From: Anaerolineales bacterium UBA5195
GTDB taxonomy: Bacteria > Chloroflexota > Anaerolineae > Anaerolineales > Villigracilaceae
Direction of reading: 5' to 3'
DNA length: 64,000 nt
Assembly: GCA_002412925.1 (NCBI GenBank)
Contig: DHVZ01000087.1
Span: 62,001-126,000 of the forward strand
Shown here: piece by piece, positions 18,478 to 25,820 of the stretch
Numbering within the stretch: the first letter of the stretch is position 1
Layout of the letters: each line of letters begins with the position of its first letter
Program-made: the position numbers and the translations under genes
Notes under the pieces: generated by a model
Told to the model about the DNA's origin: nothing
Databases searched by the model: none
Seen by the model: only the letters and a program-made list of their open reading frames with translations

Positions 18478-19953
18478 ATGCAATTCATCAAAACCCGCTT
18501 CAACTACCTGTTCAATTCCACCAAAGGGCTGATTCTGGTCGCCATTGCCATGATTGCAGTGGTGACAGCCGTGTGGGGGATGCTCTCAGGCCCGATGGCC
18601 GAGCTGGGTGTGCGCGAAGTGGTCATCAAACTGCTTGGGATGAACATCGTCCAATCTGAGCGCGAGGGCCGCATCATCATCCTGTATCATTCGATTGCGA
18701 TGGCCGTCGTTGCCATTGAGACCTACATGATTTTGGGCCTGCTCAAGGTCAAGCCGTTTTATAAAAGCGCCGTGACCGCGCTGATTACTGTCGGTTACAT
18801 ACTGACAATGGTGTTTGGCATGGGCTTTGCCTATTTCGGGCGCAATTGGGCCTTTCACGGGTTGTACATCACCGGTCTCTCGCTGATTTTCTTTGCGGGC
18901 GTGTTGTTGTGCATCGCCCTGTGGCCCTGGAACAAGGAATACCACATCTCCGACAAGGACTACGCCCACACAAAGAGCGGCCTCGACCTCGAGCGCACCG
19001 CATTTTTTGCAACTGCCGTCACAACGGTCATTTCCGCCCTGTTTGGCGCAGTTCCCGGCTCGTACTTTGGCAACGGCTTCGAGGTTTTCCTGGCCGAAAA
19101 CATCATCCGCATCCCTGAAAAGACCACGCTGGAATACTCGGTCATCGGCCACCTGCACATCATGCTGGCACTGATCTGCGTCATGATTACGCTGATTGTC
19201 GGGCGCTGGCTCAATTTCAAGGGCCTCCTGCACAAATTTGCCATGCCGCTCATGATTCTCGGCACGATTGTGCTCAACCTGGGCGTGTGGGGTGTGGTCA
19301 CGCCGCTCGAACCGATTGCGCACATGATCATCTACGTTGGCGCAACGCCCTCCATGTTTGCCGCCCTGCTCCTGCTGATCTGGAGTTGGGCCAAACTCAT
19401 TCGCGAGGGGACGGCTCACATCAAAAAGCCTAACCTTGGGCACAAACTGTCTGCACTCGTCCGCGACCCATTGCAATTCGGCCCGACCTGGCAAATGCTC
19501 TTTATGAACTTTACCACCAGCGGCATCGGTATTTTCATGGCCATTAAACTGGATGAGATTTTCCGCGTCTGGCCGGCGCGCGAGGAGCGCATTGAACTGA
19601 CCGGCCACTGGCACGTGCTTTCGGCCATCGTCGCCACCATCATCCTGATGTATTACGGTGATATGCTTGGGCTGAAGGGGAAGATCCGCCAACTATATGG
19701 CTGGAGCATCATCCTTCTGTCGGATATCGCCTTCGCAGCGGTGACTGTCTTTGAGATGAAGCGCTTGTTCATCACTGAAGCCGAACAACAGCCATTGGTA
19801 AATGGCCTGATGTACGCAATTGATTTCGGGCTGGGTTCCTTGCTGCTGATTCTAGCGATGGTCATGGTCTGGCGGCTGGTGGATTTGTTCAAGCCAAAAG
19901 GCCGTTGGACGGAGGAACAAGAACATGAACTCGCGCAGGAGGTGGCAAAATGA
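18478..19953 (+). CDS. Heme-copper-oxidase-like 12-TM membrane protein with atypical histidines
   Basis: The 491-residue protein has about 12 TM helices and membrane His motifs resembling heme-copper oxidase subunit I: H71 in ILYHSIAMA, H225/H227 in VIGHLHIM, H282 in PIAHMIIY and H377/H379 in LTGHWHVL. The GHxH helices look like the helix-X heme-ligand motif, but it appears twice, and the usual His-His pair of the CuB/FeB site is absent. The canonical NO reductase at 36739 has all such residues. ATG 18478 follows CAGGAG; ATG 18448 is a possible leaderless start. It overlaps the SUMF1-type gene by 4 bp and precedes CtaB. A role in NO or oxygen chemistry or electron transfer is inferred. Confidence 0.7.
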   Translation: MQFIKTRFNYLFNSTKGLILVAIAMIAVVTAVWGMLSGPMAELGVREVVIKLLGMNIVQSEREGRIIILYHSIAMAVVAIETYMILGLLKVKPFYKSAVTALITVGYILTMVFGMGFAYFGRNWAFHGLYITGLSLIFFAGVLLCIALWPWNKEYHISDKDYAHTKSGLDLERTAFFATAVTTVISALFGAVPGSYFGNGFEVFLAENIIRIPEKTTLEYSVIGHLHIMLALICVMITLIVGRWLNFKGLLHKFAMPLMILGTIVLNLGVWGVVTPLEPIAHMIIYVGATPSMFAALLLLIWSWAKLIREGTAHIKKPNLGHKLSALVRDPLQFGPTWQMLFMNFTTSGIGIFMAIKLDEIFRVWPAREERIELTGHWHVLSAIVATIILMYYGDMLGLKGKIRQLYGWSIILLSDIAFAAVTVFEMKRLFITEAEQQPLVNGLMYAIDFGLGSLLLILAMVMVWRLVDLFKPKGRWTEEQEHELAQEVAK

Positions 19954-20993
19954 ACACAAGATTCATGTCATTGCGAGCGAACGTTTTCCAGCGAGCTGAG
20001 CAATCCCCAATTAAACGGGCAACACTGACCCCGAGCAGGTTGCTCATTGGCACTGCGCGCCAGCGCATGTGTCGGGCAATCGCCTTCGCAACGACATTCA
20101 TTTTGTTAACCGCCTGCGCTCCGGTAAACCTGGATGCGCCAATTCCGACCTTCGAGACCGGGGTAGATTCCAACGCCTGGACGCAAGTCCCCGCTGGGGA
20201 GTTCCTGTTTGGGCAGCATGAAACCGTCGAGACCACCGAGGCCTTCGAGATGATGATCACGGATGTGACTGTCAGCCAGTACACAGCCTGGCTGACGGAA
20301 GCGCTGGCTTCGGGCGCGGTAAGCATCGGTGAACTTAATGGGAAAAAGGCAAAAGTCCCCGCAGCGCAGCAGAGCGGAATTGTCGGCTTTTATCCCGGCG
20401 ATACGTTCCACGGCGTTAAACACGAGGAAAAAATCGAAGCCGGTGACTGGATTTTTATCCCACTCGATGACCCTGCTTCACGTTTTATCTTCGACGGAAA
20501 GACCTTTACGCCCAAACCCGGCTACGAAAATCACCCGATGACCAATGTCACCTGGTTTGGGGCTTGGGCTTACTGCGGCGCAATCGGCGGACGCCTGCCG
20601 ACTGAAATCGAATGGGAAAAGGCGGCGCGCGGCGTGGATGGGCGTCCCTTCCCCTGGGGTGAGGAGATGTCGCGCGAGCGAGCCAACTTCTACGCCAGCC
20701 GCGATCCCTTCGAGGAGATGTCCACGTTTGGCTCGCAGACTTCACCAGTTGGTTTTTATAATGGCAAGACGTACAATGGTTATCAAACCCTGAACAATGC
20801 CAGCCCTGATGGCCTCTACGATATGGCCGGGAACGTTTGGCAGTGGACAGGCGACGTGTATGAAGGCCTGCACTACCGCTTCATGCGCGGCGGCTCGAAG
20901 GACACCTACGAGATGGATTTACGCGCCTGGGTGCGCAACAACGCCACCCCAACATATTTCAGCCCAGGTGTTGGTTTCCGCTGCGTAAAATAA
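19950..20993 (+). CDS. SUMF1/formylglycine-generating-enzyme-family lipoprotein
   Basis: The fold is shown by WTQVPAGEFLFGQHE, ENHPMTNVTWFGAWAYC, GGRLPTEIEWEKAARG, FPWGEE, DGLYDMAGNVWQWTGD, FMRGGS and GVGFRCVK. The family includes sulfatase-activating and EgtB-like enzymes and many catalytically unknown members. The Cys pair of true FGE is not evident, so oxidation of a sulfatase is unlikely. A lipobox (FILLTAC) follows MCRAIAFATT, so the protein should be an extracytoplasmic lipoprotein. The 39 codons before Met40 (20067) match a palindromic repeat; start is either ATG 19950, which overlaps the upstream stop, or ATG 20067. It probably works with the oxidase-like protein. Confidence 0.8.
   Translation: MNTRFMSLRANVFQRAEQSPIKRATLTPSRLLIGTARQRMCRAIAFATTFILLTACAPVNLDAPIPTFETGVDSNAWTQVPAGEFLFGQHETVETTEAFEMMITDVTVSQYTAWLTEALASGAVSIGELNGKKAKVPAAQQSGIVGFYPGDTFHGVKHEEKIEAGDWIFIPLDDPASRFIFDGKTFTPKPGYENHPMTNVTWFGAWAYCGAIGGRLPTEIEWEKAARGVDGRPFPWGEEMSRERANFYASRDPFEEMSTFGSQTSPVGFYNGKTYNGYQTLNNASPDGLYDMAGNVWQWTGDVYEGLHYRFMRGGSKDTYEMDLRAWVRNNATPTYFSPGVGFRCVK
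19963..20094 (+). repeat. Palindromic repeat embedded in the 5' end of the SUMF1-type gene
   Basis: TGTCATTGCGAGCGAA, then GAGCAATCCCC, is answered by GGGCAATCGCCTTCGCAACG in inverse orientation. This matches the widespread TGTCATTGCGAG...GCAATC intergenic palindrome type of environmental bacteria. Here it is translated as part of the protein N-terminus. Confidence 0.65.
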
Positions 20994-21021
20994 TCAATTT
21001 CTTTGTGTCAGGAGAAGTCCA

Positions 21022-21891
21022 ATGAGTCAATCCAAAATCGCCAATCTCAAATCCAAAATTGGGTCGTATTGGCTGCTGATTAAGTCCCTGCAAACCGGGT
21101 TGCTGGTTTCCACCGGCCTGGCTGGTTACATGAGCGCGCGCTGTCCCATTTTCAACCTGGGCACGCTGGCGGGATTGTTCATCAGCCTGGTCGCTTCCAT
21201 TAGCGGCAGCACCCTTCTCAACATGTGGTGGGACCGCGACATCGACGCCAAAATGGAACGCACCCAAAAACGTCCGCTGGCTTCCGGCGTCATCGACCCC
21301 AATGAAGCTTTGCGGGTTGGCCTGGCGCTTTCGGTTTTTGGCGTTGGGTTGGCGGTGACAATGGATGCGCTCTACGGCCTGATTATCTTTGCCGGGTTGT
21401 TCTTTGACGTGGTGATTTACTCGATCTGGCTCAAGCGCCGCACCTGCTGGGGCATCCTCTGGGGCGGGATTTCGGGCGGGATGCCCATCCTGGCTGGGCG
21501 CGCGCTCGGCGTGGGCAGCCTCGATTGGATTGGCAGCCTGCTGGCGCTTGGCATTCTGTTCTGGATCCCCACTCACATCCTGACTTTCTCCATGCGTTAT
21601 TTCGATGATTACAAAGCCGCTGGCGTGCCGACCTTCCCCTCCACTTACGGCTTCAGCGCCACCCGGGCAACGATTGCCCTTTCGAGTGTTTTTGCCGCCC
21701 TGGCAATGGGCTGGGCGGCCTGGGGCATCGGAATGGAATTCGGGTATTTACGGGTTTTACTCGTGCTTTCCGGTGGCCTGTTGACCCTGGCGCTCGCCAG
21801 TGTCTTTCGCCCCACCGAGCGGGTCAATTTTGGCTTGTTCAAGTATGCCTCGCTCTATATGCTTGCGTCGATGTTCTTGATGATGCTCTAA
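21022..21891 (+). CDS. ctaB: Protoheme IX farnesyltransferase (heme O synthase)
   Basis: The 289-residue UbiA-family protein has the first Asp-rich motif in NMWWDRDIDAKMERTQKRPL and the second region IYSIWLKRRTCWGILWGG, both diagnostic for CtaB over other prenyltransferases. Eight or nine TM helices are visible. The enzyme adds a farnesyl group to protoheme to give heme O. CAGGAGAAG precedes the ATG. Its place after the oxidase-like and SUMF1-type genes suggests that the oxidase-like protein carries heme O, or a heme A derived from it, although no CtaA is in the window. Confidence 0.88.
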   Translation: MSQSKIANLKSKIGSYWLLIKSLQTGLLVSTGLAGYMSARCPIFNLGTLAGLFISLVASISGSTLLNMWWDRDIDAKMERTQKRPLASGVIDPNEALRVGLALSVFGVGLAVTMDALYGLIIFAGLFFDVVIYSIWLKRRTCWGILWGGISGGMPILAGRALGVGSLDWIGSLLALGILFWIPTHILTFSMRYFDDYKAAGVPTFPSTYGFSATRATIALSSVFAALAMGWAAWGIGMEFGYLRVLLVLSGGLLTLALASVFRPTERVNFGLFKYASLYMLASMFLMML

Positions 21892-21903
21892 AGGCATGAC
21901 AAC

Positions 21904-22509
21904 ATGAAAATGAGCCTCCCAGACCGAATCTTATTGCTGCTGACCGGCCTGCTGGCCGCCTGGCAGGTGGCAATCGGCATTGACGCCTTCGACACCCTGC
22001 CGGTCATTGCCTACACCCTCGGTTTCGGCGTCCTGTTGGTGGCCGGATTGCTGCTCATCATCCTGGGGTTCGAGATTCTGGATAGCCCGGCGGTGGTCAT
22101 CGTCTCGACCCTGATTCCGCTCAGCCTGGCGTTGGGCCTGGCCTGGCAGTATCTCGAAGCCTGCCGCGCTGTTTACCTGGTCTTTGCCATCGGCGGTTTC
22201 CTGGCTGTGACCTTGACCCGTTTAATCCCTGCTCCCGGCAGAATACCTGTTTTCACACTCGCCATCACACACGGCATCGCCGGGTTGACCATTTTCCTGC
22301 TCCCCGTCATTCTCGCCTCTACCGGAACGGCACGCCCGGGGTTTGCTCTGGTTGGCCTGGGCGGTGCGCTGATTGGCGTTGGCGGTTTATTGCTCTCTTT
22401 CCTAAAGGCAGGCAAGCCAATCCTGCCCAGGGAAACTATTTTCCGCATCCTTCCCGGATTGCTGCTGCTCATGACGGTGGCTTTTGTGGCGGGATTCTTT
22501 TTCAGTTAA
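21904..22509 (+). CDS. Membrane protein of unknown function
   Basis: The 201-residue protein has about six TM helices (for example LLLLTGLLAAWQVAIGI and GFGVLLVAGLLLIILGFEI). No family motif is recognised. It starts 12 bp after ctaB and belongs to the same operon. A subunit-III/IV-like or assembly role is possible but not shown. Confidence 0.7.
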   Translation: MKMSLPDRILLLLTGLLAAWQVAIGIDAFDTLPVIAYTLGFGVLLVAGLLLIILGFEILDSPAVVIVSTLIPLSLALGLAWQYLEACRAVYLVFAIGGFLAVTLTRLIPAPGRIPVFTLAITHGIAGLTIFLLPVILASTGTARPGFALVGLGGALIGVGGLLLSFLKAGKPILPRETIFRILPGLLLLMTVAFVAGFFFS

Positions 22510-22528
22510 CCAATTCGGAGGGAACCCC

Positions 22529-23236
22529 ATGTCTCACAACAGTTTCTTTTCCAAGTTTTTGCGCGCCATCGGCATTATCCTGATGGCGCTCACCGCCGGG
22601 TTCACCATTCTCGGAGGCGTGGGAACAGGCTGCGCCGCGTTTGCCCCGCTCAACCCGGACTGGGCAGATTCGATGGGGCCGCTGGCCCAAATGCAATGGC
22701 TCTACATCTTTTATGTGGTGGCCGGGGTCGCGATTGGTATCGCGGGGATTCGCGCCGTCATCCTGCTTGTCAAAGGCGACGCCAAGGCCTACCGTGAAAC
22801 GCTGATTGCGCTCCTGGCAGGCGTTGTCATCGGTGTCATCCACATCCTAACCTCGCGCATGTTGCGCGGCAAGTCGATGCCGGTCGATGCGGTCGTTTAC
22901 ACCACCGTTCTGACGCTGGTTGTTTTCCTGCTTTTCCGCATCCCCGGCATCTGGCAGGGAGTCAACTTCGACAAAGGCGCGGGCGAAAATGAGAACATGG
23001 CGGGCGGCGCGGCGGCAATTTTGGTCGGGCTGATGACCTTCAGCATCCAATACGCCATGGCGGCAACCCACACCTGGAGCGGCATCAATTATGCCGGCGC
23101 GTTCAATCTTGCCCTGATGGTGATTGGCGCAGGTTGTGTGCTATTTGGATGCCTGATCATCGTCAAAGTACGCAGGGCGAGCAAAAAAATAGGCGATCCT
23201 GTCTTGCAGGCCGATAGGCTGCCAACCACTGGATAA
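22529..23236 (+). CDS. Membrane protein of unknown function
   Basis: The 235-residue protein has about six TM helices, a Cys in VGTGCAAFAPL, and GGAGGGAACCCC upstream of ATG 22529, so the longer frame from 22484 is not used. It lies 19 bp after the previous membrane gene. Nothing identifies its function; its conserved position in the nitrogen-oxide locus is the only hint. Confidence 0.7.
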   Translation: MSHNSFFSKFLRAIGIILMALTAGFTILGGVGTGCAAFAPLNPDWADSMGPLAQMQWLYIFYVVAGVAIGIAGIRAVILLVKGDAKAYRETLIALLAGVVIGVIHILTSRMLRGKSMPVDAVVYTTVLTLVVFLLFRIPGIWQGVNFDKGAGENENMAGGAAAILVGLMTFSIQYAMAATHTWSGINYAGAFNLALMVIGAGCVLFGCLIIVKVRRASKKIGDPVLQADRLPTTG

Positions 23237-23340
23237 AACACCTCCGCTCATCACCAGTTCACTCAGAGTTTCTGCTTTCAAACTGCAAATACGGTGTCTG
23301 GCTCTGGGCCAACAGCTTAGACCCAAACCCAATTCTTGCT

Positions 23341-23390
23341 CTTTGACCGAGCGCAAAGAAAAAACTTACTGGCGCTGATAGACTGAACGC
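23341..23390 (+). promoter_or_regulatory. Crp/Fnr-type operator and promoter, site 1
   Basis: The palindrome CTTTGACCGAGCGCAAAG (23341-23358) is centred 41.5 bp before ATG 23391. TAGACT at 23379-23384 sits where a -10 box should be for transcription to start at the ATG. Site 2 at 24546-24563 has the same core and exactly the same 32-bp spacing to its ATG. No Shine-Dalgarno is visible. Confidence 0.75.
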
Positions 23391-24458
23391 ATGAAACTCC
23401 AATTCCGCTTTCTCCCCATCATCGTTCTTGCCATCCTGGCACTTTTATTCGCCATGTATTCCGGGCTGTTGCGCATGGGCTGGAACTGGCCGACCTTCGA
23501 TAATCTCGCCGCCGCCCACGGCCCGCTGATGGTCTCTGGCTTCCTCGGCGTGCTGATTCCGCTCGAACGCGCGGTCGCCATCCGCCAAAAGTGGATGTTT
23601 GCCGTGCCGCTCATCGCTGGGGCGGGCTGGGTCAGCCTGTTTTTTGCGCCCGCCCTCGGAGCGAGTCTGCTGACCCTCGGCAGCCTCGGCACACTCGCCA
23701 TTCTCGGCGTGATGGTACGGCGCGAACCACACAGCCACACCATTGTCATGGCGCTCGGCGCGCTGGCCTGGCTGGTCGGCAATTCTTTGTGGATGTTGGG
23801 TTTTCCAATCTTCCAGGTTGTTTTCTGGTGGATAACCTTTCTCGTGCTGACGATTGGCGGCGAGCGACTCGAACTCAGCCGGGTGCTGCGCCCCACCCTC
23901 GGGCAGATTCGTCTCTTCAGCCTGCTCGCCGCCGCACTCCTGGCCGGGACCATTCTCGCCACCTTTAGCCTGGATCTCGGCTCACGCCTGAGCGGTTTCG
24001 CCCTGCTGGGACTTTCACTCTGGTTCCTGAGAAACGATCTTGCCCAACGCAACCTGCGCCACCCCAACCCGCTCACCCGTTACATCGCCATCTGCCTTTT
24101 CGGCGGCTTCATCTGGCTGGGCCTTTCTGGTAGTTTGTTTTTGTACTTCGGCGCGCTTTACGCTGGACCCTTGTATGACGCCGCCCTGCACACCGTCTTC
24201 GTGGGCTTCGTCATCGCCATGATTTTCGGCCACGCCCCGATCATTTTCCCGGCCATTTTGGGTGCGCAGGTCAAGTTTTATCCCGTTTTCTATGTCCACC
24301 TGGCGCTGTTGCATCTCTCGCTTATTTTGCGCATCCTTGGCGACCTGGCTTTGCGAATGGAACTGCGCAAATGGGGCGGGCTGCTCAACGAAGTCGCCAT
24401 CCTGCTCTTTTTGGGTCTGACGGTTTACTCCATCATCAAAGGGAGCCAAGCAAAATGA
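23391..24458 (+). CDS. NnrS-like membrane protein
   Basis: The 355-residue protein has about 12 TM helices. AAHGPLMVSGFLGVLIPLERA near residue 42 and the late ALHTVFVGFVIAMIFGHAPI resemble NnrS, a heme- and copper-containing membrane protein tied to NO metabolism. The family call is by resemblance, not a full match. It has its own promoter with a Crp/Fnr-type site and apparently no leader. A C-terminal relic of a close paralogue (QWGGLLNEVAILLFLGLT) survives at 36549-36722 next to the NO reductase, which strengthens the link to NO. Confidence 0.7.
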   Translation: MKLQFRFLPIIVLAILALLFAMYSGLLRMGWNWPTFDNLAAAHGPLMVSGFLGVLIPLERAVAIRQKWMFAVPLIAGAGWVSLFFAPALGASLLTLGSLGTLAILGVMVRREPHSHTIVMALGALAWLVGNSLWMLGFPIFQVVFWWITFLVLTIGGERLELSRVLRPTLGQIRLFSLLAAALLAGTILATFSLDLGSRLSGFALLGLSLWFLRNDLAQRNLRHPNPLTRYIAICLFGGFIWLGLSGSLFLYFGALYAGPLYDAALHTVFVGFVIAMIFGHAPIIFPAILGAQVKFYPVFYVHLALLHLSLILRILGDLALRMELRKWGGLLNEVAILLFLGLTVYSIIKGSQAK

Positions 24459-24534
24459 CCTCCTGGCATTCCAACCCTTGCTGACGGCCCCATAATTTTG
24501 GGGCAATCTGCCATTTTATTCATCGTACGGATAT

Positions 24535-24595
24535 GCGCAATGGTTCTTTGCGTAAGCGCAAAGAACCATTGCGCTGTTTTTGCTATAGTTGGTTC
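24535..24595 (+). promoter_or_regulatory. Crp/Fnr-type operator and promoter, site 2, within a 40-bp perfect palindrome
   Basis: Positions 24535-24552 and 24557-24574 are perfectly complementary (18 bp, loop TAAG). The core CTTTGCGTAAGCGCAAAG is centred 41.5 bp before ATG 24596. TATAGT at 24584-24589 is a good -10 box, placing the transcript start at or next to the ATG. The hairpin followed by TGTTTTTG could also end the NnrS-like transcript. Confidence 0.8.
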
Positions 24596-24808
24596 ATGGA
24601 ACCGATTCTCGCCGCCAACTGGACTGCCGAACAAGTGCTGAAAACCTACCCCCAAACGGTGGCTGTTTTCCTGGCCTTAAAAACTGACTGTGTTGGCTGT
24701 CACCTGGAGCGCTTCTGCACCCTGGAGGAAGTCGCTGCTTCCTACGAGTTACCGCTTGAGATCTTGCTCGAAAAATTGCGCGAGTCAACCCAGGTTTCAA
24801 TTGAATGA
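24596..24808 (+). CDS. DUF1858 domain protein
   Basis: The 70-residue protein reads ILAANWTAEQVLKTYPQTVA, then LKTDCVGCHLERFCTLEEVA. The CxxC with a third Cys is typical of DUF1858, a small domain often found in or beside ScdA/YtfE-type iron-sulfur repair proteins under NO stress. It starts at the promoter described above, probably leaderless, and ends 10 bp before the nitrite reductase gene. Its function is unknown. Confidence 0.8.
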   Translation: MEPILAANWTAEQVLKTYPQTVAVFLALKTDCVGCHLERFCTLEEVAASYELPLEILLEKLRESTQVSIE

Positions 24809-24818
24809 GGAGAATGGC

Positions 24819-25820
24819 ATGAAGGGAATCAAATTTATCCAATTTGGCCTAGTGCTGTCTGCTCCTGGCAGGCAGCCTGGCGGACTGTATGACAAAGAAT
24901 TGGCTGTCCAAGCTTTCCAGAAAGGCGGCTGCACCGCCTGCCATGCCATCCCCGGTGTGCCCGGAGCGGTGGGGACAATTGGCCCCGACCTGAGTGAAAT
25001 CGGCGCAGTGGTGAAAGCGCGTCTCGAAAAAGGTGAATATACCGGTGCGGCAAAAACCGCCGATGAGTATTTGACAGAATCGATTGAGGCGCCGGATGCG
25101 TTTATTTCTCCGGCCTGCCCGAGTGGGCCGTGCGCCAATGGGCTGATGCCCGCTTCGCTGGCGCAGGCCTTGAGCGCAAATGAACTCTCAGCGGTGGTAA
25201 AGTACCTGGCGGCGCTTCCGGGTGGCGAACCTGCCGCAGCAACAGAAACCGGCCCCGGTGAGTCTGCGTCCGCCGCGCCCCTGGGTGAAATGCCCGGCCT
25301 GACCAACGAGGAATTTGCCTGGGCCAGGCAAACCTATTTCGAGCGCTGCGCGGGTTGCCATGGAACCTTAAGAAAAGGCGCCACCGGCCCGGCCCTGACC
25401 CCTGACAAAACCCTGCCCAAGGGCACGCTTGGCCTGGCGGCGATCATTTTCAACGGCACCACGCGCGGGATGCCCGATTGGGGCAAACAGGGCGTGCTGA
25501 CCCAGGCGCAGACCGAAACGCTGGCGAACTTCCTGCAAAATGAGCCGCCTGCCCCGCCCGAACTATCTTTACCTGGCTGCGCAGGATATCCACTGCTAGC
25601 GCCAAATTCTTCTCTGGCTGGATGTTTGAGCAGCGTGGTTTTGCAAGCGATCACGCGAATACCCTATACCGCGATGAACGTGCCTCGTAGTTCTGCGTGC
25701 AGCGGGCGGTGCCGGATCAGATATGCCTTCAGCGCCTCGATACTTCGCTCCGTGTGCTGTTGGCGATTGCGACCGTACTTGTGCGCAACGCCTTGTTCGG
25801 TGACAAAGGCCGTGGGGTAG
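24819..25820 (+). pseudogene. nirS: Cytochrome cd1 nitrite reductase, d1 domain lost
   Basis: AGGAGAATGGC precedes ATG 24819. A first cytochrome c domain has heme motif C38-TA-C41-H42. A second, RCAGCHGTLRKGATG (C177-C180-H181) with LTPDKTLPKGT, GMPDWGKQGVL and NEPPAPPELSLP, is the N-terminal c domain of NirS, which reduces nitrite to NO. Similarity ends at about 25574, just where the d1 propeller should begin, and some 430 residues are missing. The signal peptide is also odd: the frame reads LSAPGRQPGG while the +1 frame reads LLLAGSLAD, suggesting two compensating indels. It runs into the convergent 5'-nucleotidase gene. Confidence 0.85.
25571..25690 (+). pseudogene. 3' fragment of an unidentified gene fused to the nirS breakpoint
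   Basis: In a frame different from nirS, the sequence after the breakpoint reads TWLRRISTASAKFFSGWMFE then QRGFASDHANTLYRDERAS and TAG at 25688. It looks like the C-terminus of another protein, but I do not recognise it. If real, a deletion joined nirS to this gene. It overlaps the last 27 bp of the nucleotidase gene. Confidence 0.3.

Noticed and set aside
18586..19692. Long minus-strand open frame of 368 codons opposite the oxidase-like gene
   Set aside because: It is rich in His, Asp, Gln and Arg typical of an antisense frame of a hydrophobic protein, and the plus-strand frame has clear TM helices and a ribosome-binding site.
20959..21576. Minus-strand frame of 205 codons opposite ctaB
   Set aside because: Composition is that of an antisense shadow, and ctaB carries full family motifs.
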